Assembly (NCBI GenBank): GCA_035294725.1 | Contig: DATGKK010000134.1 | Location: 1 to 11,901 of the forward strand | DNA: 11,901 bases | From: DATGKK01 sp035294725 | GTDB taxonomy: Bacteria > Actinomycetota > Acidimicrobiia > Acidimicrobiales > Bog-793 | Direction: 5' to 3' | Part shown: one piece after another, positions 1 to 6,164 of the stretch | Layout of the letters: each line of letters opens with the position of its first letter | How positions within the stretch are numbered: the stretch's first letter is position 1 | Translations under genes and position numbers: made by a program | The notes under the pieces: generated by a model | Database searches by the model: none | What the model saw: the letters and a program-made list of their open reading frames with translations, nothing else | What the model was told of the DNA's origin: nothing

Positions 1-1482
1 CCCAGCCCCGGCGCGAACGGCGGGCGGAGCGACCAGGCGGGAGCTGCGCGCTCCTCGGAGGGTGTGAGGGCGGCAGATGCGACCGCAGCTCCGTCGTCGC
101 CTCAGGACGCGCCGGCCCCGGGAGCTGGTGTCGCCTCCGTCGCCGCAAGCGCGCGCCCTTCGTCGCGCTCTAGCGGCTCCCGGGGCCGCCGCGAGCGTGA
201 GCGGGGCCGTACCGTGGGCCGCTACCTGATGTGCGTGCACGTCGAACCGGAGGCCACCCAGATTGCCGTGCTCGAAGGCCGGGCCCTCGTGGAGCACTAC
301 GTCGCCCGTCCCCAGGACGACGTCCACCAGATCATCGGGAACATCTACCGGGGCCGCGTGAAGAACGTCCTGCCCGGCATGGAGGCGGCCTTCGTCGATA
401 TCGGCACGCCGAAGAACGCCGTCTTGTACTGGGGCGACGTCTCCTACGACCGAGACGACATCGACCGCCAGGAGGGCGCCAACCGGATCGAGCACCTGCT
501 GCGGCCCGGCCAGACGATCGTCTGCCAGGTGACGAAGAACCCCATCGGCCTGAAGGGCGCCCGGTTGACCCAGGAGGTGTCGCTGCCTGGCCGGTTCGTC
601 GTGCTCGTCCCGGAGTCCGAGACCTACGGGATCTCGCGGCGGCTCGACGACAACGAGCGCAAGCGGCTGCGGCGGGTCCTCGACGAGGTGCGGCCCGAAG
701 GACACGGGCTCATCGTGCGCACGGCCGCCCAGGGCGCTGCCGCCGAGGACCTGCGGCGTGACGTCCTGCAGCTCGTCGCGAGGTGGGAGGAGATCTCCGA
801 GCGGGCAAAGCGGCTGCCCGCCCCGGCGCTGCTCTACTCCGAGCCCCACATGGCCGTGAGGATCATCCGCGAGGAGCTGACCGAGGAGCATCGGGCGGTG
901 CTCATCGACGACCCCGAGCTCTACCGGGTCGTGCGCGACTACGTGGCCGAGTTCGACCCGGCGCTCGCCGAGCGGGTCGAGCTCTACGACACGGCGGTCG
1001 AGCCGCTGCCGCTGTTCGAGCGCCAGCACGTCCACGAGCAGCTCCACAAGGCGCTCGACCGCAAGGTGTGGCTCCCCTCCGGCGGCTCCCTCATCATCGA
1101 GCGGACCGAGGCGCTCACGGTGATCGACGTCAACACCGGCAAGAACGTGGGCTCCTCGAGCCTCGAGGAGACCGTCTTCGAGAACAACCTGGAAGCGGCT
1201 GAGGAGATCGCGAGGCAGCTCCGCCTGCGCGACATCGGCGGCATCATCGTCATCGACTTCATCGACATGGAGGTGAAGTCGAACCGCCAGGCGGTGCTCG
1301 CCGCCTTCAAGTCCGCCCTTGCACGGGACAAGACGCCGACGCAGGTCTTCGAGATCTCCGAGCTGGGTCTTGTGGAGATGACCCGCAAGCGGGTCGGAGA
1401 GGGTCTCGTGGAGACCCTCTCGGAGGCCTGCCCGATGTGCAACGGGCGGGGCATCGTCTTCCGGGAGGGCGGCGCCGCCTGA
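1..1482 (+). CDS. rng: Ribonuclease E/G family endoribonuclease, 5'-partial
   Basis: Endoribonuclease of the RNase E/G family, which cleaves single-stranded AU-rich RNA in rRNA maturation and mRNA decay. The frame is open to the left edge, so the true start probably lies outside; a GTG at 64 is the first in-window start candidate, and residues below count from it. Residues 1-53 are a disordered Ala/Pro/Ser then Arg-rich extension, as in many actinobacterial homologues. An S1 RNA-binding domain covers about 91-170 (GNIYRGRVKNVLPGMEAAF). The DNase I-like catalytic part carries D355 (IDVNTGKN) and D398 (VIDFIDM), with the same 43-residue spacing as D303 and D346 of E. coli RNase E. The zinc-link CPMCNGRG has C456 and C459, 58 residues after the second Asp, again as in E. 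coli. The protein stops soon after, so it has no C-terminal scaffold. The choice between rne and rng names is arbitrary here. Confidence 0.95.
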   Translation, partial: PSPGANGGRSDQAGAARSSEGVRAADATAAPSSPQDAPAPGAGVASVAASARPSSRSSGSRGRRERERGRTVGRYLMCVHVEPEATQIAVLEGRALVEHYVARPQDDVHQIIGNIYRGRVKNVLPGMEAAFVDIGTPKNAVLYWGDVSYDRDDIDRQEGANRIEHLLRPGQTIVCQVTKNPIGLKGARLTQEVSLPGRFVVLVPESETYGISRRLDDNERKRLRRVLDEVRPEGHGLIVRTAAQGAAAEDLRRDVLQLVARWEEISERAKRLPAPALLYSEPHMAVRIIREELTEEHRAVLIDDPELYRVVRDYVAEFDPALAERVELYDTAVEPLPLFERQHVHEQLHKALDRKVWLPSGGSLIIERTEALTVIDVNTGKNVGSSSLEETVFENNLEAAEEIARQLRLRDIGGIIVIDFIDMEVKSNRQAVLAAFKSALARDKTPTQVFEISELGLVEMTRKRVGEGLVETLSEACPMCNGRGIVFREGGAA

Positions 1483-1507
1483 CCGCCCGGAGCAGGGCGC
1501 CGCAGCC

Positions 1508-1535
1508 GCCGGCCGGTCGTGTGCCCCTGGCCGGC
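1508..1535 (+). terminator. GC-rich hairpin between RNase E/G gene and rplU
   Basis: The arms 1508-1516 and 1527-1535 (GCCGGCCGG against CTGGCCGGC) pair over nine positions, including one G-T pair, around a 10-base loop. No T-run follows, so it is not a classical intrinsic terminator, though actinobacterial terminators often lack one. It lies between the RNase gene and the proposed rplU promoter, so it could end the upstream transcript. Because it covers the -35 zone of that promoter it could also be a protein site. In DNA this GC-rich, the stem might be chance. Confidence 0.3.
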
Positions 1536-1538
1536 TGA

Positions 1539-1544
1539 TATCGT
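1539..1544 (+). promoter_or_regulatory. Candidate -10 box of a leaderless rplU promoter
   Basis: The hexamer TATCGT fits the actinobacterial -10 pattern TANNNT and ends nine bases before the rplU ATG. No Shine-Dalgarno sequence lies in front of that ATG, which fits a transcript starting at or next to the start codon. No clear -35 box is visible. The same arrangement recurs at 5232, 6153 and 9883. Confidence 0.5.
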
Positions 1545-1553
1545 GTTCACCCT

Positions 1554-1886
1554 ATGTACGCCGTGATCGACACCGGAGGAAAGCAGGCGCGCGTCGAGGT
1601 CGGCGAGCAGGTCGACGTGGAGCTGCTCGGCTCCGAGGACGGCGCGGAGCTGCGGCTCACCCCCATCTTGCTCGTCGACGGCGACGAGGTGGTGACGGAC
1701 CCGGCGGCGCTGTCGGCGGCCGCGGTCACGGCTCGGGTGCTCGGCGAGACCAAGGGCCCGAAGATCACCGGCTTCACCTACAAGGCGAAGACGCGCCGCC
1801 GGCGGCGGTATGGGCACCGCCAGCGCTACACGACGATCGAGATCACCGGCATCGAGGGTGCTGGCCACCCTGCCCCGGCGAGCTAG
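1554..1886 (+). CDS. rplU: 50S ribosomal protein L21
   Basis: L21 is a large-subunit protein that binds 23S rRNA. The 110-residue product opens with MYAVIDTGGKQARVEVG, the L21 N-terminus, and its C-terminal part has the basic stretch KTRRRRRYGHRQRYT that contacts rRNA (about residues 79-94). Length is slightly above the usual 100-105 because of a short Gly/Ala/Pro tail. The ATG has no ribosome binding site and follows a TANNNT box by nine bases, so the message is probably leaderless. Its TAG stop overlaps the Shine-Dalgarno sequence of rpmA, which places the two in one transcript, as is usual for L21 and L27. Confidence 0.97.
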   Translation: MYAVIDTGGKQARVEVGEQVDVELLGSEDGAELRLTPILLVDGDEVVTDPAALSAAAVTARVLGETKGPKITGFTYKAKTRRRRRYGHRQRYTTIEITGIEGAGHPAPAS

Positions 1887-1890
1887 GAGG
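1885..1890 (+). promoter_or_regulatory. Strong ribosome binding site of rpmA
   Basis: AGGAGG, a perfect Shine-Dalgarno core, lies five bases before the rpmA ATG and shares its first two bases with the rplU stop codon. It shows that this organism uses SD-led initiation inside operons, in contrast to the leaderless-looking starts at operon heads. Confidence 0.85.
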
Positions 1891-1895
1891 ACGAC

Positions 1896-2153
1896 ATGTC
1901 GAAGACGAAGGGCGGCGGGTCCACCCGCAACGGCAGGGACTCCACCGCGCAGCGGCTCGGCGTGAAGGTCTACGACGGCACCCGGGTGAGCGCCGGCTCG
2001 ATCATCGTGCGCCAGCGCGGCACCCACTTCCACCCGGGCGAGAACGTCGGCAGGGGGAAGGACGACACGTTGTTCGCCCGCGCCGACGGTCGGGTGAAGT
2101 TCGGCGCGCGGCGCGGGCGGCGCTTGGTGGACGTCCTTCCCGACCAGGTCTGA
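1896..2153 (+). CDS. rpmA: 50S ribosomal protein L27
   Basis: L27 lies near the peptidyl-transferase centre, where its N-terminus reaches toward the P-site tRNA. The 85-residue product shows the family signature almost throughout: KGGGSTRNGRDS (residues 5-16), RLGVK, AGSIIVRQRGTHFHPG and NVGRGKDDTLFA. It begins MSKTKGGG directly, with no N-terminal extension of the kind that is cleaved in Firmicutes L27. The start is fixed by AGGAGG at 1885-1890. The gap to rplU is nine bases and the next gene starts 14 bases after its stop. Confidence 0.97.
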   Translation: MSKTKGGGSTRNGRDSTAQRLGVKVYDGTRVSAGSIIVRQRGTHFHPGENVGRGKDDTLFARADGRVKFGARRGRRLVDVLPDQV

Positions 2154-2167
2154 GCCGTGCGCGGGTC

Positions 2168-2743
2168 GTGATCCCGCCGCAACGGGGGTCGCTGCTCGTG
2201 GCGGCGCCGGCCCTCAGCGATCCCAACTTCTTCCGCACCGTCGTCCTAGTGCTCGCCTACGACTCCGACGGTGCACTCGGCGTGGTCCTGAACCGACCGA
2301 GCGAGACGGCAATCACGGAGGTCGTGCCGAGCTGGGCCCTGCACGTCACGCCTCCCGCCGTCTTGTTCAGCGGCGGGCCCGTTCAGCCGAACGCCGCCAT
2401 CTGCGTCGGTCACCACGTCGGTGGCATCGGCGAGCAGGCTGACGGCGACGCCCTCGCCGGCTACTCGCCCCTCACGGCGTCGATCGGGACCGTCGACCTG
2501 CACTGCGAACCCGAGGAGGTGGCCGTGACCTTCGCCGGCCTTCGCGTGTTCAAGGGCTACGCCGGCTGGGGCCCGGGTCAGCTCGACGCCGAGATCGCGG
2601 ACGACGCATGGTTCGTGGTGCCCGGCTCGCCGGACGAGATCCTCACCCCCGAGCCCGAGCGGCTCTGGGAGCGGGTGCTCCGCTCGCAGGGTGGATGGCT
2701 CTCGGTCCTCGCGCGTCATCCCGTCGACCCCTCGCTCAACTGA
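2168..2743 (+). CDS. YqgE/AlgH family protein (UPF0301)
   Basis: Member of the YqgE/AlgH family, small cytosolic proteins of unsettled function (AlgH was first described as an alginate regulator in Pseudomonas). At 191 residues it has the usual family length. Visible signatures are GSLLVAAPALSDPNFFRTVV near the N-terminus, the conserved LGVVLNRPS at about residues 37-45, FSGGPVQPNA, LRVFKGYAGWGPGQLDAEI, and the C-terminal ending DPSLN. The GTG start has no clear ribosome binding site and lies 14 bases after rpmA, so translation probably depends on the upstream gene. Its place between rpmA and obgE, genes that are commonly adjacent, suggests co-expression with ribosome-assembly genes but does not reveal its role. 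Confidence 0.92.
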   Translation: MIPPQRGSLLVAAPALSDPNFFRTVVLVLAYDSDGALGVVLNRPSETAITEVVPSWALHVTPPAVLFSGGPVQPNAAICVGHHVGGIGEQADGDALAGYSPLTASIGTVDLHCEPEEVAVTFAGLRVFKGYAGWGPGQLDAEIADDAWFVVPGSPDEILTPEPERLWERVLRSQGGWLSVLARHPVDPSLN

Positions 2744-2751
2744 GCGGCACC

Positions 2752-4053
2752 GTGCCGGGCTTCGTCGACGAGGCACAGGTCCACGTGAAGGCGGGCAACG
2801 GCGGCGCCGGCGCCGTCTCCTTCCGCCGGGAGGCGCACGTCGACAAGGGCGGCCCGGACGGCGGCGACGGCGGCGACGGCGGCGACGTGTACCTCGAGGC
2901 CTCCCGCGACGTCGTCTCGCTCGTCGCGTTCGAAGAGCACCCCCACCGGCGGGCCGGTGACGGCGGGCACGGGAGCGGGAAGCGGCGCCATGGACGCCGG
3001 GGAGCGGACCTCGTCGTGCCGGTGCCGGAGGGGACCCTCGTGAAGGCGGCCAACGGCGACCTCGTGGCGGATCTCGTCCAGCACGGCGACCGCTACCTCG
3101 CCGCCCGAGGTGGCCGGGGAGGGAAGGGCAACGCCCGGTTCCTCACGAACCGCCTGCGGGCGCCCGCCTTCGCGGAGCAGGCGGAGCTCGGCGAGGAGCG
3201 CTGGCTCGATCTCGAGCTCGAGCTGATGGCGGACGTGGCTGTCGTCGGCTTCCCGAACGCCGGGAAGTCGACCCTCGTGTCAGTGGTGTCAGCCGCCCGC
3301 CCGAAGATCGCCGACTACCCCTTCACCACGCTCGTCCCCCATCTCGGTGTCGTGTACGCCGGTCGCGTCGAGAGCGGCGGCCTCGGGCTCGTGAGCGCCC
3401 GCGAGTCGGTCACCGAGCTCGTGATCGCCGACGTGCCGGGGCTCGTGGAAGGGGCGGCGGAGGGGCGGGGCCTCGGGCACCGCTTCCTCCGGCACGTCGA
3501 GCGGGCTCGGGTCCTGCTCATCCTGGTCGACCTCTCGCCGAGCGAGGGACGGCGGCCGGAGGACCAGCTGAGGGTGCTCCTCGACGAGCTCGGCCGCTAC
3601 CGCCCCGAGCTGCTCGATCGGCCCCGCCTCGTCGCCGGGTCCCGGGCCGACACCCTGCCCGCCCCCGAGCGGCTCCGGCCGGAGGGCTACGGGGCCGACC
3701 TCCTCATCTCAGCAGCCACCCGCGAGGGCATCGACGAGCTCGTCGGCCGCCTCGCCGCGCTCGTCACGGCCGAGCGGGCCGCGACCCCCGGGCCGCGGAC
3801 CGGGAGGGTGGTGCACCGCCCCCCGCCCGAGGGCGTGAGCGTGGTGCGGGAGGGTGGCGAGTTCGTCGTCTCGGGCCGTGAGGCGACCCGAGCGGTCGCC
3901 CTGTCGGACCTCACCGATCCCGACGCGCTCGCAGTGGCCCAGCGCCGCCTTCGCCGGGCCGGGGTGGACCGGGCGCTCGCGCGCGCCGGGGCCCGTGCGG
4001 GGGATGCCGTGCGGATCGGGGACATGGTCTTCGAGTGGGAGCCGGGAACGTGA
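2752..4053 (+). CDS. obgE: GTPase Obg/CgtA, ribosome assembly
   Basis: Obg is an essential GTPase that binds the 50S subunit and links its assembly to guanine-nucleotide levels. The GTG at 2752 gives MPGFVDEAQVHVKAGNGG, the expected N-terminus; the frame is open further upstream, but that part overlaps the YqgE gene. The 433-residue product has the Gly-rich Obg fold (about 1-160), a G domain and a C-terminal OCT domain (about 350-433, ending GDAVRIGDMVFEWE). G1 is GFPNAGKST (166-174), G2 includes T192/T193, G3 is DVPGL (227-231) and G5 is SAA (320-322). Two oddities stand out: G4 reads S297-R298-A299-D300 instead of NKxD, and about 14 extra residues lie between G2 and G3. It starts eight bases after the YqgE stop, and proB overlaps its end by four bases. 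Confidence 0.95.
   Translation: MPGFVDEAQVHVKAGNGGAGAVSFRREAHVDKGGPDGGDGGDGGDVYLEASRDVVSLVAFEEHPHRRAGDGGHGSGKRRHGRRGADLVVPVPEGTLVKAANGDLVADLVQHGDRYLAARGGRGGKGNARFLTNRLRAPAFAEQAELGEERWLDLELELMADVAVVGFPNAGKSTLVSVVSAARPKIADYPFTTLVPHLGVVYAGRVESGGLGLVSARESVTELVIADVPGLVEGAAEGRGLGHRFLRHVERARVLLILVDLSPSEGRRPEDQLRVLLDELGRYRPELLDRPRLVAGSRADTLPAPERLRPEGYGADLLISAATREGIDELVGRLAALVTAERAATPGPRTGRVVHRPPPEGVSVVREGGEFVVSGREATRAVALSDLTDPDALAVAQRRLRRAGVDRALARAGARAGDAVRIGDMVFEWEPGT
2860..2886 (+). repeat. Three tandem 9-bp repeats inside obgE
   Basis: Three perfect in-frame copies of GGCGGCGAC encode Gly-Gly-Asp three times (Obg residues 37-45). This corresponds to one of the conserved Gly-rich loops of the Obg fold, usually a mixed GGDGGRGGD type. 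Perfect identity at DNA level could allow slippage in units of three residues, but codon bias alone would also produce it. Confidence 0.8.
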
Positions 4054-5183
4054 TCCTCGTCGTCAAGATCGGCACGAGCTCGGTGACCTCACCTGAGGGC
4101 GGCGTCGACCGTGAAGCGGTCGAGCGCCTCGCCCGAGAGGTCGCCCGCGTGCGCCACCTCGGCCATCGGACGGTCGTCGTCACCTCCGGTGCCGTCACTG
4201 CGGGGGTGGCCGCGCTCGCGCCGGGCGCTGCCCGTCCCGTTGACCCCGTGACGCTGCAGGCGCTCTCGTCGATCGGCCAGCACCGCCTCATGCGGGTCTA
4301 TGACGACGCCTTCGGCGCGAGCGGCATGCTCGCCGGCCAAGTGCTCCTCGCTCCGACGGACTTCGCCCAACGCGGCCGCTACCTGCACGCCCGCAAGACG
4401 CTCGAGCGCCTGCTCGACCTCGGCGTCGTGCCGGTCGTGAACGAGAACGACGCCATCGCGGACGACGAGATCCGCTTCGGCGACAACGACCGGCTGGCGG
4501 CGCTCGTGGCCCACCTTCTGAGAGCCGATCTCATGGTGCTGCTCACGGACCTCGCCGGCCTCTTCTCGGCCGATCCCCGCGTGGACGAGGGCGCCACCTT
4601 GATCGAGGAGGTCCGCGAGATCGACCATGACCTCGAGCGGGCCGCAGGGGGCACCCTGAACGACGCAGCCCGCGGCGGAATGGCGTCGAAGCTCGCAGCG
4701 GCGAAGATGGCCGCCTGGTCGGGCGTGCTCACGGTCGTCGCGGCGGCGGACCGGGCGTCGGTGCTGGTCGACGCGGTCACCGGCAGCCGATCCGGCATCG
4801 GCACGGTCTTCCTCCCGCACGAGCGCAGGCTCCCGGCGCGCAAGCTCTGGATCGCGTTCGCGCTCCGGCCCGCCGGGCGCATCGTCGTCGACGCCGGGGC
4901 GCGCGACGCCATCGTCATCCGCTCGACGAGCCTGCTCCCGGCCGGGGTGACGGAGGTGGCGGGCACGTTCTCGCCGGACGACGCCGTCGAGATCGTCGGC
5001 CCCGACGGCGCCGTCGTGGCCAAGGGCATCGCAGCCGTGGGCTCCGACCGGAGTGCCGAGTGGGTCGGCCGCCACACGAGCGAGCTGCCGGCCGGGTTCC
5101 CGACCGAGGTCGTCCACCGAGACGACCTCGTGGTGCTCGCCGAGCGGGGCGGCCCTGTCGCGGAGCCGGCCGATCCGGGCTGA
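4050..5183 (+). CDS. proB: Glutamate 5-kinase
   Basis: Phosphorylates glutamate to gamma-glutamyl phosphate using ATP, the first committed step of proline synthesis. The 377-residue product has an amino-acid-kinase domain (about 1-260) and a C-terminal PUA domain (about 275-365), the full-length two-domain form. Motifs are VVKIGTSSVT at the N-terminus, the substrate-binding NENDAI (131-136), FGDNDRLAALVA, LLTDLAGLFSADPR, and GGMASK (209-214). I chose the GTG at 4050 because it overlaps the obgE stop as GTGA and has GGGAG eight bases upstream; another GTG at 4035 would add five residues. The overlap indicates translational coupling to obgE. proA is not directly next: one unknown gene lies between. 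Confidence 0.96.
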   Translation: MILVVKIGTSSVTSPEGGVDREAVERLAREVARVRHLGHRTVVVTSGAVTAGVAALAPGAARPVDPVTLQALSSIGQHRLMRVYDDAFGASGMLAGQVLLAPTDFAQRGRYLHARKTLERLLDLGVVPVVNENDAIADDEIRFGDNDRLAALVAHLLRADLMVLLTDLAGLFSADPRVDEGATLIEEVREIDHDLERAAGGTLNDAARGGMASKLAAAKMAAWSGVLTVVAAADRASVLVDAVTGSRSGIGTVFLPHERRLPARKLWIAFALRPAGRIVVDAGARDAIVIRSTSLLPAGVTEVAGTFSPDDAVEIVGPDGAVVAKGIAAVGSDRSAEWVGRHTSELPAGFPTEVVHRDDLVVLAERGGPVAEPADPG

Positions 5184-5199
5184 GCCCGAGGGACCGGAC

Positions 5200-5227
5200 G
5201 GCTCCTCGAGAGCCCCGAGCCGCTCGG
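5200..5227 (+). terminator. Two small tandem hairpins after proB
   Basis: Two perfect five-pair stems follow each other: GGCTC/GAGCC (5200-5204 with 5210-5214, loop of five) and CCGAG/CTCGG (5215-5219 with 5223-5227, loop of three). They begin 17 bases after the proB stop and end five bases before a candidate -10 box. There is no T-run. A termination or attenuation role is plausible, but short stems of this kind are common in such GC-rich DNA. Confidence 0.3.
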
Positions 5228-5231
5228 CAGC

Positions 5232-5237
5232 TACCGT
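5232..5237 (+). promoter_or_regulatory. Candidate -10 box, leaderless start of the unknown gene
   Basis: TACCGT matches TANNNT and ends seven bases before the ATG at 5245, about the distance between a -10 box and the transcription start. No ribosome binding site is present in between. No convincing -35 box is visible. Confidence 0.5.
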
Positions 5238-5244
5238 GGCGGCC

Positions 5245-6111
5245 ATGACCGCCGAGACCTACTTCGTACCCACCGACGCGGAGGGGGTGCAGCGAACCGG
5301 TGATCTCGCCCTGCGCTGGCCGCTTCCCGAGCGGCGCGCCGACGGTTCGTTCGCACCAGGCGAGGTGGTCACCCCTGACGTCGGCCGTCCCGTCGTCCTG
5401 CGGGATCTCGGCGGTCTGCTCGAGGATCTCGGAGAGCGGATCTTCACGGCAGAGGCCATCGCCGAGACCGGTGGCCGCCTGCTCGCGGAGACGGCGTGGG
5501 ACCTGCGTGCCGCCGCCCGCTTCGCCCTCGACTGCGCCGAGCGCGTCGTCTCGGATCCGGGAGCGCTCAAGCTCGCGAGCGGACCCTCGCTCGCCGATGT
5601 CTTCGCCGCCGCGCGGCGCTACCTCGACGAGGACGCCGCCGGCAGCGACGGCCTGCTCGCGAAGATGTCGCGCCTCGCCCAGGCCCACCGGCTCCGGCGC
5701 ATGGGGCACGAGCTTGCCGACGTGGTCATGTCGCTCACCCTCGAGGACGAGCGGGAGGACCTCGAGGCGCTCGAGGACCCGGAATGGGACGCCGCCGCCG
5801 CGGCCCGGGAGGCGGTCTTGTCGGCGACGGAGGCAATCCGTCACAGCGCCGTTCCCCATCTCGGGGAGTTGAGGGACCGCAGCTACGAGAGCGAGCGATC
5901 GAGAGCCGACCGGCCGGGAGAGATCCTCTCGACGCCGTGGGGCAACTTCGGCATGGGGAACCGGGCGGGCTTCGTCCCGGCATGGGTGGCGGCGAAGGAG
6001 GCCGCCGAGCGCGCCCGCGAGGCGATCGCCGATGCCGGGGGCGCGGACGCTGGTGCGGCCGAGAGGTTGTGGCAGCTCGACCGCCTGCGTTCCGCTCTCG
6101 GTCTCGCCTGA
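5245..6111 (+). CDS. Unrecognised 288-residue helical protein between proB and proA
   Basis: I do not recognise this protein. It is soluble, with no signal peptide or membrane segment, contains a single cysteine, and is rich in Ala, Glu, Arg and Leu in patterns that suggest mostly alpha-helix from about residue 55 to 225. A Pro-rich N-terminal part (about 1-50) contains WPLPERR. The most distinctive stretch is TPWGNFGMGNRAGFVPAW, from about residue 231 on (W232), rich in Gly and aromatics in an otherwise helical protein; it is a good candidate for a conserved site. Two more helices follow to the end. The coding frame has the same strong third-position GC bias as its neighbours, so it is very likely real. 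The ATG is preceded by a TANNNT box and no ribosome binding site. Its position suggests a link to proline genes, but its probable own promoter weakens that. Confidence 0.85.
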   Translation: MTAETYFVPTDAEGVQRTGDLALRWPLPERRADGSFAPGEVVTPDVGRPVVLRDLGGLLEDLGERIFTAEAIAETGGRLLAETAWDLRAAARFALDCAERVVSDPGALKLASGPSLADVFAAARRYLDEDAAGSDGLLAKMSRLAQAHRLRRMGHELADVVMSLTLEDEREDLEALEDPEWDAAAAAREAVLSATEAIRHSAVPHLGELRDRSYESERSRADRPGEILSTPWGNFGMGNRAGFVPAWVAAKEAAERAREAIADAGGADAGAAERLWQLDRLRSALGLA

Positions 6112-6152
6112 CCCAGCTCCAGGCGCTCTCTCGCGCGTGGCCGGTCGCCGGG

Positions 6153-6158
6153 TAGCCT
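6153..6158 (+). promoter_or_regulatory. Candidate -10 box of a leaderless proA promoter
   Basis: TAGCCT, within GGTAGCCT, ends six bases before the proA GTG, with no ribosome binding site between. The identical octamer GGTAGCCT precedes the phosphatase gene at 9881-9888, which makes a shared promoter type more likely. Confidence 0.55.
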
Positions 6159-6164
6159 GGATGC

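Noticed and set aside
1467..1488. GGGCGG/CCGCCC stem across the RNase E/G stop codon
   Set aside because: Only six pairs with a 10-base loop, no T-run, and several alternative pairings in the surrounding GC-rich sequence; not distinguishable from chance.
984..2033. Long open frame of 349 codons on the - strand
   Set aside because: It lies opposite the RNase E/G gene, rplU and the start of rpmA, and its translation looks like no real protein; such frames are expected opposite GC-rich genes.
2608..2751. Upstream extension of the obgE frame to an ATG at 2608
   Set aside because: This part overlaps the YqgE coding region in another frame and does not resemble Obg; the family N-terminus begins at the GTG at 2752.
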